NCBI GenBank assembly: GCA_021299375.1
Contig: JAJTGR010000007.1
Location: 1 to 64,000 of the forward strand
DNA from: Gemmatimonadota bacterium
GTDB taxonomy: Bacteria > Gemmatimonadota > Gemmatimonadetes > Gemmatimonadales > Gemmatimonadaceae
Length of the DNA stretch: 64,000 bases
Direction of reading: 5' to 3'
Shown here: positions 34,415 through 43,448 of the stretch, one piece after another
How the letters are laid out: each line of letters opens with the position of its first letter
Position numbering within the stretch: the first letter of the stretch is position 1
Notes under the pieces: generated by a model
Told to the model about the DNA's origin: nothing
Seen by the model: only the letters and a program-made list of their open reading frames with translations
Databases searched by the model: none
Translations under genes and position numbers: made by a program

Positions 34415-36604
34415 ATGACCAGACGTGGTACCACCAAGTTCGTGGCGCTGGCCTCGATCAGCGCCGGGCTGGCGGGCGTACTGCTGACGCAGGTCGGCAC
34501 GTCGCGCGCGCAGGCGGGCAAGCCGCTCGCCCGTGGCAACGCCTACGGCGAGTGGCGGCACTGGGGGGCCGACCAGTGGAGCACGCGCTATTCGCCGCTC
34601 GAGCAGGTCAACGCCTCCAACTTCGATTCGCTGAAGGTGGCGTGGGAGTGGAAGGGCGGGGCCAAACACGGGCCCGACGAGTACTATCGCACGACGCCGT
34701 TGTACGCGAACGGCCGCCTGTTCACGGTGGTGTCCACCAAGCGGCATGTGGTGGCGCTCGACCCCGAGACCGGCAACGAGCTCTGGTCGTACAAGGTCGA
34801 AGAAGGCATTCGCTGGCAAAAAGCGCCCCGCCAGTTCGCCGGCCGCGGGCTGTCGTACTGGACCAACGGCACGCAGGAGCGCGTGCTGGTGACCACGCCG
34901 GGCTATCACCTGATCTCGCTCGACGCGAAGACCGGCAAGCCCGATCCCGCCTTCGGCAAGGGCGGGAAGCTCGACCTGATGGAGGGCCTCGGCTATCCGC
35001 TGGTGAAGCTTGCCGTGGATGACTCAGGGCCGCTCATCATCTCCGACGCGGCGCCGTATCGCGAGGCGAAGCCGGGAGAAGGATGGGATCCGGTGAAGAA
35101 GATCGGGGCCGACGGCAGCGTGGGCATTCCCAGCCAGATCGCGGCGAGCTCGCCGGCCATGGTGGTGGGCAATGTGCTCATCGTGGGCAACTCGTCCATC
35201 CACGGCTACTACCCCATTCGCGCGTCAAACCCCATCGGCACCATTCGCGCCTTCGACATTCCCACCGGCAAGCTGCTCTGGAAGTTCAATCTCGTGCCGC
35301 AGCCGGGTGAGTTCGGCGCCGAAACGTGGAAGAACGGCTCCAAGCAGGGCACGAAGGGGGTTGGCAAGACCGACGCCTGGGCGCCCTACGCCGCCGACGA
35401 GCAGCTCGGTCTCGTGTACATCCCGGTGGGCATGCCGCTGATGGACGAATACGGCGGCCACCGGCCGGGCGACAACCTGTATGGCAACTCGCTCGTCGCG
35501 CTCGACGTGAAGTCAGGCAAGCGCAAGTGGCACTTCCAGATGGTGCATCACGACATCTGGGACTACGACACGCCGATGGCGCCGAACCTGATGGATGTCA
35601 CCATCGACGGCCGGCTGCGCAAGGTCGTCGCCCAGCCCACCAAGCAGGGCTGGCTCTACGTGTTCGATCGGGCCACGGGTGAACCCATCTGGCCGATGCC
35701 GGAAACGCCCGTGCTCAAGAGCGGGGTGCCGGGGGAGGAGTCGGCGCCCACCCAGCCCATTCCCAGCAAGCCCGCGCCGTACTCGCAGCAAGGGCTCGTC
35801 GAGGCGGACCTCATCGACTACACGCCGGCCATCCGGGACTCGGCGCTCGCGCTGGCGAAGCGGTGCCGCATGGGACCGTACTACATCCCGCCGGCCGCGG
35901 CCGACGGCAAGGATGCGAGCGGGTACCGCTGCGCGTGGTACGCACCCGGGGCGAGCGGCGGCGTGAACATCGACGGGGGCGCCACGCACGATCCCGAGAC
36001 CGGCATGATCTACGTGGCCTCGATCACCGGGCTGAGCACCACCACGCTGCTCAACGATCCGTGCTCGGAGTTCGCGTACAGCTCGCCGGCCAGCAACTGC
36101 GGGCTGATCGGCGCCCTTCCCGCGCCCGCCGGCTACAAGAAGCCGGAGAACGTGGGCTTTGCCGGTCGGGCGTCGGGCTCGATGATCGGGGGCATCTCGA
36201 TCGCCAAGCCCAAGGAGTACGGTGGCATCACGGCGTACGACATCAAGACCGGTGACAAGACGTGGTGGGCGCCCAACGCGGGCTACATCAAGCAGACGAG
36301 CCGCGACCCGCTCTTCGCGGGTGTGACACTGCCGCCCTTGCCCGGACGCGGTCAGGCGCAGGCGATCACCACCAAGTCGCTGTTGATCTACGGCACCGGC
36401 CGAAGCGGTGGCCTGCCCGGTGAGCCGCCGAAGCTCTACGCGGTGGACAAGAAGACCGGGAAGCAAGTGGGGGCGGTACAGATCCCGAGCAAGACCACCG
36501 CGGTGCCCATGACGTTCCTGCACAAGGGCCGCCAGTACGTCGTCTTCGCCACCGGCGCCGAGGGCGACGTGAGCCTCGTGGCCCTCGCCCTCCCGCGCAA
36601 GTAG
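34415..36604 (+). CDS. PQQ-dependent dehydrogenase (quinoprotein, glucose/alcohol dehydrogenase-like)
   Basis: A 729-residue periplasmic enzyme with a signal peptide (about 1-33). PQQ-propeller blades are evident: RTTPLYANGRLFTVVSTKRHVVALDPETGNELWSY, HLISLDAKTGKPDPAFG, PIGTIRAFDIPTGKLLWKF, KQGWLYVFDRATGEPIWPMP, and GGITAYDIKTGDKTWW. VHHDIWDYDTPMAPNLMD is typical of the membrane-type glucose dehydrogenase group. There is no membrane domain or heme of its own, so electrons probably go to the neighbouring cytochrome fusion. AGGAG lies ten bases before the ATG at 34415. No pqq biosynthesis genes are in the window. Confidence 0.9.
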   Translation: MTRRGTTKFVALASISAGLAGVLLTQVGTSRAQAGKPLARGNAYGEWRHWGADQWSTRYSPLEQVNASNFDSLKVAWEWKGGAKHGPDEYYRTTPLYANGRLFTVVSTKRHVVALDPETGNELWSYKVEEGIRWQKAPRQFAGRGLSYWTNGTQERVLVTTPGYHLISLDAKTGKPDPAFGKGGKLDLMEGLGYPLVKLAVDDSGPLIISDAAPYREAKPGEGWDPVKKIGADGSVGIPSQIAASSPAMVVGNVLIVGNSSIHGYYPIRASNPIGTIRAFDIPTGKLLWKFNLVPQPGEFGAETWKNGSKQGTKGVGKTDAWAPYAADEQLGLVYIPVGMPLMDEYGGHRPGDNLYGNSLVALDVKSGKRKWHFQMVHHDIWDYDTPMAPNLMDVTIDGRLRKVVAQPTKQGWLYVFDRATGEPIWPMPETPVLKSGVPGEESAPTQPIPSKPAPYSQQGLVEADLIDYTPAIRDSALALAKRCRMGPYYIPPAAADGKDASGYRCAWYAPGASGGVNIDGGATHDPETGMIYVASITGLSTTTLLNDPCSEFAYSSPASNCGLIGALPAPAGYKKPENVGFAGRASGSMIGGISIAKPKEYGGITAYDIKTGDKTWWAPNAGYIKQTSRDPLFAGVTLPPLPGRGQAQAITTKSLLIYGTGRSGGLPGEPPKLYAVDKKTGKQVGAVQIPSKTTAVPMTFLHKGRQYVVFATGAEGDVSLVALALPRK

Positions 36605-36624
36605 GCGGTTTCGCTGTAGGAAGT

Positions 36625-36661
36625 AGACGGCCCACGCCAATCGGCGTGGGCCGTCTCGTTT
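36625..36661 (+). terminator. Terminator after the PQQ dehydrogenase gene
   Basis: AGACGGCCCACGCC (36625-36638), AATC loop, and the perfect reverse complement (36643-36656), then CGTTT. It also faces the convergent NHL gene ending at 36683. Confidence 0.82.
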
Positions 36662-36682
36662 CCCGCCGTGAACCCCGCGTGC

Positions 36683-37744
36683 CTACTTCTTCTTTTCGTA
36701 GCGCTTGAGGGCGCGCTGCCCGACTTCGGCGCCGTAGATGTTGCCGGCGGCATCCACCGCCACGCCCTCGGCGGAGCTCGTGTTGGCCGGCTTGGTCTCG
36801 GGGTCGGGGATGAACGCCGTCACCTCACCCGTCCGTGCGCTGCCGATGCGGATGCCGCGCATCCACGCCCCGTGCGGCGGGTTCACCGAGCCCGACTCCG
36901 AGTCGGCCGAGTAGAGCACGTCGTTCTTGTCGATCCAGAGCCCGCTTGCGCGGCTGAACTGGTACCACGTGTCGAGTACCGTGAAGTTCGCGTCGACGAT
37001 CAGGATGCGGTCGTTGCCGCGATCGGCAATGAACAGGCGGCCGCGCGAATCCATGGCCAGCGCGTGCGGCTGGTCGAGCTGTCCATCGCCCTTGCCCCAG
37101 CTGCCCCACGTGCGCTTGAGCGTGCCCGCCTTGTCGAACACGAGGATCCGTGCCGTGGACCCGGCGCGCGACGAGTGGCCCTCGGCCACGTAGATGTCAC
37201 CGTTGGGCGCGGTGAGCACCGCGTTGGGCTGCCAGAAGAACAGCGAATCGCGCCCGCCGCCGGGTGTGCCCAGCGTCATCAGCACCTCACCCTTCGGCGA
37301 GAACTTGACGATCTGGTGTCCCTTGCCGGCATAGGCCGGTGTGGACGAGGTGCCGGTGCAGGCGCAGTCCACCACCCACACGTTGCCGTCGCGATCGACG
37401 TGAATACCGTGAGGCGAGAGAATCAGGCCCGTGCCGAACGATGCAACCAGCGTGCCTTTGTCGTCGAACTTGAGAACCGGCGGCAACGGCGAGCCCCCGC
37501 ACGAGTTGGCGCCACAGCGTTCGGCCACCCAGATGCTCTTGCCGTCCTTGTCGATGGCAACGGCGCTCGTGGAGCCCCAGGGGCGTCCTTCGGGGAGTTT
37601 GGCCCAGCCTTCGACGGTGCGGTACGGGTTGGGGCGGTCATTCACCGGCGGCATGGACGGCGAGGACTGGGCCGGCGCGGTGGGCCACGGCGCGAGGCCG
37701 ACGATGGTGGCCGAGAGAACGGCGGGCAGAAGAGTGCGTCGCAT
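36683..37744 (-). CDS. Secreted NHL-repeat propeller protein (second copy)
   Basis: A 353-residue protein with a signal peptide (about 1-25). Blades are visible: SAVAIDKDGKSIWVAERCG, PHGIHVDRDGNVWVVDC, PNAVLTAPNGDIYVAEGHSS, PHALAMDSRGRLFIADRGNDRIL, ASGLWIDKNDVLYSADSESG, and EGVAVDAAGNIYGAEVGQRALKRY. This is a complete six-bladed NHL propeller like the one at 31222-32403. A Cys-rich patch (CGANSCGG, DCACTG) could form disulfides. It is 180 bases downstream of the porin stop and may have its own promoter. The function is unknown. Confidence 0.82.
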   Translation of the reverse strand: MRRTLLPAVLSATIVGLAPWPTAPAQSSPSMPPVNDRPNPYRTVEGWAKLPEGRPWGSTSAVAIDKDGKSIWVAERCGANSCGGSPLPPVLKFDDKGTLVASFGTGLILSPHGIHVDRDGNVWVVDCACTGTSSTPAYAGKGHQIVKFSPKGEVLMTLGTPGGGRDSLFFWQPNAVLTAPNGDIYVAEGHSSRAGSTARILVFDKAGTLKRTWGSWGKGDGQLDQPHALAMDSRGRLFIADRGNDRILIVDANFTVLDTWYQFSRASGLWIDKNDVLYSADSESGSVNPPHGAWMRGIRIGSARTGEVTAFIPDPETKPANTSSAEGVAVDAAGNIYGAEVGQRALKRYEKKK

Positions 37745-37924
37745 GGTGGGGGAGGCGGGAGCGAGACGGGCGGGCGGTGACGTGTCCGCGAGGGCGTACC
37801 GCCGGGGGCAGTGGCCGCGGAGGGTCTGCGTGGTGGAAGTTGCAGCGTCGACCAGCTGTGGCGCCAGCGAGGACAGGGGCGATGGCCGTCGATACGACTC
37901 GCCGGCACCCGCCGTTCAGTCAGA

Positions 37925-39199
37925 TCAGAACATGACCTGCAGACGGGCCGTGGCGAAGCGCTCCGTCGGGCGGCTGGCGCCTCCGGGGGCCCCCCCGTCG
38001 AACTGGATACGTTCGAACGCCATCTGCACCTTGGTCTGGCGCTGAAGGTACCAGTTGAGTCCGAGCGCGAGCTCGGTGGCACGCTGCGGCGCCGCTGCCG
38101 GATCGGCGAATGTGGGAAACGCCGCGTCGCCCACCCGCACGCCGGCGACGCGCGCGAGTACTTGCCACGCACTCCCATTGCGCGATGGCGTCAGTCCGAC
38201 TTGTGACGCCGGATGATCGGTCAGCGACCATGCGGCCAGCCCCAGCCAGCTGCTGGTCTGTACCCGCGCCGCTGCGGTACCTCGGCGCAGCATGGCCCGG
38301 TTGGTCAGCACCTCGCCGTTGAGCGAGAGGCGCCCCTCGTGGAGTTGCACGAACCCGCCAGCGCGCTCGCGCCACCCGTCGGCTGCCGTGCCGCCGACAC
38401 CGGTGCGGTAGGTGAACCACGTCGTGCCCGTTGGTGTGCGAAACGCCGGCGTCTGCAGGTCCGTACCCCGCGGTGACTGGCGACCACGCGTCGCACTGGA
38501 CCCCAGCACCAGCCCCTGGGCGCTTCCGCGCACCGTGCGGCGCCGCGGCCGCCAGATGACGCGGGCGGCGAGATCCTTGTCGGTGTTGGCATCGGCAAAG
38601 GCGCTGGCGTTGTCGGGCACGCCGTTGAACACCCCGCCCATCAGTTCGAGCTCGCCGCGATTGATCTCGTGGGTGAGCTGCAGCCCCTGATCGCGGTTGC
38701 TCGTGAGTGACGACGCAATGGAACGCTCGGGGAAGTACTGATCGATGATGAGGGTCGCCCGTTCCTGCCCGTACGGCGAGCGAAAACGGCCGACACGCAG
38801 CCACGTGGCCCGCGAGAATGACACGTCGGCGAAGCCGTCTTCGAGATCGACCACGCCGTTCGCCGAGAACTCGGGCATGAGCCGCATGGACACACGCGGG
38901 TGCAGCACGATGTCCATGGTCATGCGCGCCCGGCGGATCGCGAAGCTGGAGATGCCCGGCTGGTCATCACCGATCCAGAGTCGCGGCATGTCCATCTGGA
39001 TCACGTTGCGCAGGCGCAGCTGCCGGTCATTCTCCGGCGAGCGCAGGCGTAGCCCCTGGCCATCCCAGTGGATGGCGGGGCCCGTGGTGTCCACGGGCCC
39101 GATGCGGGCCTGCGCCTGGCTCTCATCGGCGGGGAGGGCGAGGAGGCTCGCCAGCAGCAGGGTGCTGGGCCGGGCAACGGCACGGAGCATCGAATGCAC
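37925..39199 (-). CDS. Outer-membrane porin of the phosphate-selective O/P type
   Basis: A 424-residue protein with a signal peptide (about 1-30). The OprP/OprO-like pattern is seen: LRLRNVIQMDMPRLWIGDD, FAIRRARMTMDIVLHPRVSMRLMPEF, WLRVGRFRSPYGQERATL, and LQLTHEINRGELELMGGVFNG; the chain ends FATARLQVMF with a terminal Phe. Its start lies two bases after the stop of the transporter ATPase gene, so it is the last gene of the sugar ABC operon. This suggests it passes the same substrate across the outer membrane, whatever the family name says. Confidence 0.85.
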   Translation of the reverse strand: MHSMLRAVARPSTLLLASLLALPADESQAQARIGPVDTTGPAIHWDGQGLRLRSPENDRQLRLRNVIQMDMPRLWIGDDQPGISSFAIRRARMTMDIVLHPRVSMRLMPEFSANGVVDLEDGFADVSFSRATWLRVGRFRSPYGQERATLIIDQYFPERSIASSLTSNRDQGLQLTHEINRGELELMGGVFNGVPDNASAFADANTDKDLAARVIWRPRRRTVRGSAQGLVLGSSATRGRQSPRGTDLQTPAFRTPTGTTWFTYRTGVGGTAADGWRERAGGFVQLHEGRLSLNGEVLTNRAMLRRGTAAARVQTSSWLGLAAWSLTDHPASQVGLTPSRNGSAWQVLARVAGVRVGDAAFPTFADPAAAPQRATELALGLNWYLQRQTKVQMAFERIQFDGGAPGGASRPTERFATARLQVMF

Positions 39200-39201
39200 C
39201 C

Positions 39202-39978
39202 TCAGACTGGCGCCTCGGCGCCGCCGGTCATGATGGCGACGGCGTCGGGCATGGTGATGGTGGCCGTCTCCACGAACGCCACGCGTTTCCCGAGACGCTG
39301 GATGTGGATGCGGTCGGCGAGCGCGAACACGTGCGGCATGTTGTGGCTGATGAGCACCACCGACAGGCCACGGTCGCGCACACGGCGGATGAGCTCGAGC
39401 ACCTGGCCACTTTCGCGCACCCCCAACGCGGCCGTCGGTTCGTCGAGGATCACGACATGGCGCGCAAACGCCGCCGCGCGGGCCACGGCGATGCCCTGCC
39501 GCTGCCCGCCGGAGAGCGTCTCCACCGGCTGCGTGATGTCACGCACGCGCACGCCAAGGTCGGCCAGGTGCTGCTCGGCCTCGCGGATCATGCGCGGACG
39601 GTCGAGCCAGCGCAGCAGCTGCCCGCGCAGACCGGGCCGCCGCACCTCGCGGCCGAGGAACAGGTTGTCGGCGATGCTCATGGCGGGGGCCAGCGCGAGG
39701 TCCTGATAGACGGTCTCGATGCCGGCCCGGCGCGCATCGGCCGGGGTGCGGAAGTGCGCCGGCTGCCCGTCCAGCGTGATGGTCCCGCCGTCGGGCACGA
39801 GCGCCCCCGACAGCGCCTTGATGAGCGACGACTTGCCGGCGCCGTTGTCGCCGATCACGGCGACGATCTCGCCCGCCCGCACGGCGAAGTCGGCGCCGTC
39901 GAGCGCCACCACCTGGCCGTACTGCTTGGTCAGGCCGCGTGCCTCGAGCACCACGGCCGCATCGGGCGCCACGCTCAC
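39202..39978 (-). CDS. frcA: Sugar ABC transporter ATP-binding protein, FrcA-like (single NBD)
   Basis: A 258-residue ATPase. Walker A GDNGAGKS (43-50), signature LSGGQ (155-159) and Walker B VVILDEP (175-181) are intact. The C-terminus VLISHNMPHVFALADRIHIQRLG is characteristic of FrcA-type fructose/ribose-family ATPases that have one nucleotide-binding domain, not the tandem RbsA type. The GTG at 39978 overlaps the permease stop by four bases (GTGA). The frame is open much further upstream, but that part is only the permease gene read out of frame. Confidence 0.9.
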   Translation of the reverse strand: MSVAPDAAVVLEARGLTKQYGQVVALDGADFAVRAGEIVAVIGDNGAGKSSLIKALSGALVPDGGTITLDGQPAHFRTPADARRAGIETVYQDLALAPAMSIADNLFLGREVRRPGLRGQLLRWLDRPRMIREAEQHLADLGVRVRDITQPVETLSGGQRQGIAVARAAAFARHVVILDEPTAALGVRESGQVLELIRRVRDRGLSVVLISHNMPHVFALADRIHIQRLGKRVAFVETATITMPDAVAIMTGGAEAPV

Positions 39979-40916
39979 GCGGCCCGCCGGGACCACTGGT
40001 CGGTTGCCACGGCGGCAATCACGAGGATGCCCGTGATGAGAATCTGGTACACCGACGATACCCCCATCAGCGTGAGCCCGTTGCGGAAGACCCCCACGAT
40101 GAGCGCGCCGACGAGTGAGCCGGTGATGAGGCCCCGTCCGCCGAACAGGCTCGTGCCACCGAGGACGACGGCGGTGACCGTGTCGAGGTTCTCCGTCTGG
40201 CCGGCCTGCGGGTCGCCGACACCGGTGCGCGCGATGGACAGCAGCGCCGCCAGCCCCGCGCATAGCCCCGCAAGCGCGTAGGCCACCAGCAACACCCGTG
40301 ACGTGTCGATGCCGGACAGGCGGGCCGCTTCCCGATGATTGCCCACGGCGTACAGATGGCGCCCGCCCGCCGTTTCGCGCAGCAGCCACCAGGCCACCGC
40401 GTACAGGGCCAGCATGGCCAGTGCGCCGTACGCGATCGGTGTGCCGCCGAGCCGCACCGTGTCGCCGAGCGCCGTGAGCAGCGGCGGCAGGTCGGTGACG
40501 CTCTGCGACCGCGACACGATCTGCGTGAGGGCGAAGGCGATGTTCATCGTGCCCAGCGTGACGATGAATGGCGGCAGGGCGAGACGTGTGACGAGGAGCC
40601 CATTGATCGTACCGGCCAGCGTCGTCGCCCCGAGCCCGATGGAGATGGCGAGCACGGGCGACACGCCCGCCCGTGTGGCCAGCAGCGACATCACCATGCT
40701 GCCGAACGCCATGACCATGCCGCACGACAGGTCGATCCCTGCCGTGAGGATCACCAGCGTCTGTCCGATCGCCAGCACGCCCACCACCATCACCTGCTGC
40801 ACGATGAGCGAGAAGTTCTCCGGCGACAGGAACCGGCTGGACTGCGACGCGAAGAAGACGCACGCCACCAGCAGCGCCACGAGTGGGCCGAACGCCGCGT
40901 ACCGCCGTGCCGTCAC
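39975..40916 (-). CDS. frcC: Sugar ABC transporter permease, FrcC/RbsC-like
   Basis: A 313-residue membrane protein with about eight hydrophobic segments. Family motifs include VILTAGIDLSCGMVMAFGSMV, TINGLLVTRLALPPFIVTLGTMNI, YAVGNHREAARLSGID, and VLGGTSLFGGRGLITGSLVGALIVGVFRNGLTL, all typical of BPD_transp_2 sugar permeases. It lies 46 bases downstream of the binding-protein gene and overlaps the ATPase gene start by four bases. Confidence 0.92.
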   Translation of the reverse strand: MTARRYAAFGPLVALLVACVFFASQSSRFLSPENFSLIVQQVMVVGVLAIGQTLVILTAGIDLSCGMVMAFGSMVMSLLATRAGVSPVLAISIGLGATTLAGTINGLLVTRLALPPFIVTLGTMNIAFALTQIVSRSQSVTDLPPLLTALGDTVRLGGTPIAYGALAMLALYAVAWWLLRETAGGRHLYAVGNHREAARLSGIDTSRVLLVAYALAGLCAGLAALLSIARTGVGDPQAGQTENLDTVTAVVLGGTSLFGGRGLITGSLVGALIVGVFRNGLTLMGVSSVYQILITGILVIAAVATDQWSRRAA

Positions 40917-40962
40917 CGCGCGTCCGCCGGGAATCCGCGCGGCACGGGGTTGTGCGCCGCGC

Positions 40963-41967
40963 TCACCTGGTGCCCCAGCAGCGCTGGGTGCCTTCCGCAG
41001 CGGTCAGGCTGGGCACTCCCGAGGCCGCGGTCCCCGCCACGAGCGACACACCGGTGTCGGTGTAGCCGGTCGGCCTGGTGCCGGTGCGCATGAAGGTCAT
41101 GGCTGCCTCGACACCAAGCTCCGCCATGCGGATCGGATACTGCTGCGCGGTGGCGGCGAGACGTCCCGCCGCCACGTCGGCCACGCCGCGGCACCCGCCG
41201 TCAACGCTCACGAGAATCACGTCCTTGTCGCGTCCGGCCTTCTGCAGGGCATTCCACGCCCCCGCGGCGGTGGGTTCGTTGATCGTGTACACCACGTTCA
41301 CGTCGGGATGCTGCTGCAGACAGTTCTCCATGACGGTCTGCCCCTTGGCCTGATCGCCGATGCTGTCCCCCATGCATACCACCTCGGGCGGCTGGGCGAG
41401 GTCGTTGCGCGCGCGGTCGTAGCTCGCCAAGCCGAAGCCCTGCAGGAAACCGTTGTGCCGCTGGGCGCCGGTCGGATGTCCCGGCAGCAGGTCGATGGTG
41501 ACGATGCGTGGCGCCCGGTCGCCGAGGCGTGCCTTGGCGTAAGCGCCGATCAGCTCCCCCGCCTTGTAGTTGTCGGTGCCGAAGAAGGCGTCGGCCGCGT
41601 CCATGGGGTCGGTGGGGCTGTCCACGGCGATCACCACCGCACCGGCCTCGCGCGCCTTGCGGATCGTGGGCACGATCGCCTTGGCGTCGCTGGGCGAGAT
41701 GAGGATGACCTTCGCCCCCGCCGCGAGCTGGTTCTCGAGGGCGCTGACCTGACCGGCGTTGTCGCCATCGTTGCGGCCGGCCCCGGAGAGCAGTGTGGCG
41801 CCGGCGGCCCGGGCAGCCTGCTCGGCGCCTTCCTTCATCGTGACGAAGAAGGGGTTGGTTTCGGTCTTGGTGATCAGCCCGATGGTCGGGGTATCAGCGG
41901 TGCGGCCGCCGCAGGCGACGATCAGGGCCGCACTCGCGGCGATCGGCAGGAAGGATCGGAAGGACAT
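40963..41967 (-). CDS. frcB: Sugar ABC transporter substrate-binding lipoprotein, FrcB-like
   Basis: A 334-residue lipoprotein: the signal ends in LIVACG (Cys19). The periplasmic-binding-protein fold of the ribose/fructose family is clear: GLITKTETNPFFVTMKEGAEQA near the N-terminus, KVILISPSDAKAIVPTIRKA, VVIAVDSPTDP, FFGTDNYKAGELIGAY, VYTINEPTAAGAWNAL and DKDVILVSVDGGC. It is first in an operon with permease, ATPase and porin. The substrate is probably a sugar (fructose or a relative); exact specificity cannot be read. The divergent neighbour is the MATE exporter, 134 bases away. Confidence 0.9.
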   Translation of the reverse strand: MSFRSFLPIAASAALIVACGGRTADTPTIGLITKTETNPFFVTMKEGAEQAARAAGATLLSGAGRNDGDNAGQVSALENQLAAGAKVILISPSDAKAIVPTIRKAREAGAVVIAVDSPTDPMDAADAFFGTDNYKAGELIGAYAKARLGDRAPRIVTIDLLPGHPTGAQRHNGFLQGFGLASYDRARNDLAQPPEVVCMGDSIGDQAKGQTVMENCLQQHPDVNVVYTINEPTAAGAWNALQKAGRDKDVILVSVDGGCRGVADVAAGRLAATAQQYPIRMAELGVEAAMTFMRTGTRPTGYTDTGVSLVAGTAASGVPSLTAAEGTQRCWGTR

Positions 41968-42101
41968 GGGCCAAGTATGGGAGCAGATGCAGGTCCGGGG
42001 AAGTTGCGCTGCATGGCGCGCCGCCGCACCGTTGGGGATGCCACAACCGCCGTGCCATCGTCCCGGTTGGCTCGACACGCACCCCGCCAGTCCGATCTGC
42101 C

Positions 42102-43448
42102 ATGCGTGACCTGACCACCGGGTCGATTCCCGCCCATCTCGTCCGCCTCGCCCTGCCGATGGCGCTCGGCATGATTTTCCAGACCCTCTACTACCTCGTG
42201 GACCTCTGGTTCGTGACGAGGCTCGGCGACGCGGCCGTGGCCGGCGTCGGTTCGGCCGGGAATGTGCAGTTCCTCGTGATGGCGCTCACGCAGGTGCTCG
42301 GCGTGGGGACCATGCCGCTCATTGCCAACGCGGTGGGGCGCAAGGATCGGGACGACGCGACGCTGGTCTTCAATCAGAGCGTCGTGTGGGCTGCCGTGTG
42401 TGCGCTGCTCACGCTGGTGCTGGGCTATGCCTTGAGCGGGCGGTACATGCAGGCGGTCGGTGCCGATGACGCCACGCGCGAGGCGGGACTCAGCTATCTG
42501 CGCTGGTATCTGCCGGGACTCGCGCTGCAGTTTGCCCTGGTGTCCACGGGCGCGGCGCTGCGCGGCACGGGCATCGTGAAGCCGACCATGATCGTGCAGA
42601 TCGTCACCGTGGTGCTCAACATCGTGCTGGCGCCGGTGCTCATCGCCGGGTGGGGCACCGGCCGGCCGCTCGGCGTGGCGGGCGCCGGATTGGCCAGTTC
42701 ACTCGCCATTGCGATCGCCGTGATCCTGATGATCGCATACTTCTTGCGCCTCGAGCACTACGTGGGGTTCCGACCGGAGCTGCTGCGCGCGCGGTGGGAT
42801 GTGCTGGCGCGCATGCTGCGCATCGGTGTACCGCCGGGCGCCGAGTTCGCGCTCATGTTCCTGTTCACCGGTGTGATCTACTTCGTCATCCGCGACTTCG
42901 GCCCGGCGGCGCAGGCTGGCTACGGGATCGGGTCGCGGGTCATGCAGTCCATCTTCCTGCCCGCCATGGCCGTGGCGTTCTCGGCAGCGCCGCTCGCGGG
43001 GCAGAACATGGGCGCTGGCCGCATGGACCGGGTGCACGAGACCTTCCGCTGGGCGGCCATCATGGGCAGCGCCCTCATGCTGCTGCTCACCCTGTGCTGT
43101 CAGTGGCGCCCGGAGCTGTTCGTGGGCGGCTTTGCCGACGAGGCGGCGGTGCTGGTGGTCTCCACCGACTTCCTGCGCACGATCTCGTGGAACTTCGTCG
43201 CGTCGGGACTCATCTTCACGTGTAGCGGCATGTTCCAGGCCCTCGGCAACACCCTGCCGTCCCTCATCAGCAGCACCACCCGGCTGGTGACGTTCGCGGC
43301 GCCCGCGCTATGGTTGGCGCAGCGCCCCGGTTTTCGGTTGCGGTATGTGTGGATGCTGTCGGTCGTAACCATGACGGCGCAGGCGGGATTCACCCTCTGG
43401 CTGCTGCGCAGCGAGATGCGCCGGCGCTCCGTCGTGACGGCAGCATGA
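42102..43448 (+). CDS. MATE-family multidrug/cation antiporter
   Basis: A 448-residue inner-membrane protein with twelve expected helices. N-terminal MATE features are LVRLALPMALGMIFQTLYYLVDLWFVTRLGDAAVAGVG and, in the second half, MLRIGVPPGAEFALMFLFTG; the internal repeat is typical of NorM/DinF-like transporters. It would export drugs or metabolites in exchange for Na+ or H+. Its stop overlaps the following lipoprotein gene by four bases (ATGA). Confidence 0.92.
   Translation: MRDLTTGSIPAHLVRLALPMALGMIFQTLYYLVDLWFVTRLGDAAVAGVGSAGNVQFLVMALTQVLGVGTMPLIANAVGRKDRDDATLVFNQSVVWAAVCALLTLVLGYALSGRYMQAVGADDATREAGLSYLRWYLPGLALQFALVSTGAALRGTGIVKPTMIVQIVTVVLNIVLAPVLIAGWGTGRPLGVAGAGLASSLAIAIAVILMIAYFLRLEHYVGFRPELLRARWDVLARMLRIGVPPGAEFALMFLFTGVIYFVIRDFGPAAQAGYGIGSRVMQSIFLPAMAVAFSAAPLAGQNMGAGRMDRVHETFRWAAIMGSALMLLLTLCCQWRPELFVGGFADEAAVLVVSTDFLRTISWNFVASGLIFTCSGMFQALGNTLPSLISSTTRLVTFAAPALWLAQRPGFRLRYVWMLSVVTMTAQAGFTLWLLRSEMRRRSVVTAA

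Noticed and set aside
39202-40863. A 553-residue apparent permease-ATPase fusion
   Set aside because: The upstream half is the permease gene read out of frame; the true ATPase starts at the GTG at 39978, coupled to the permease stop.
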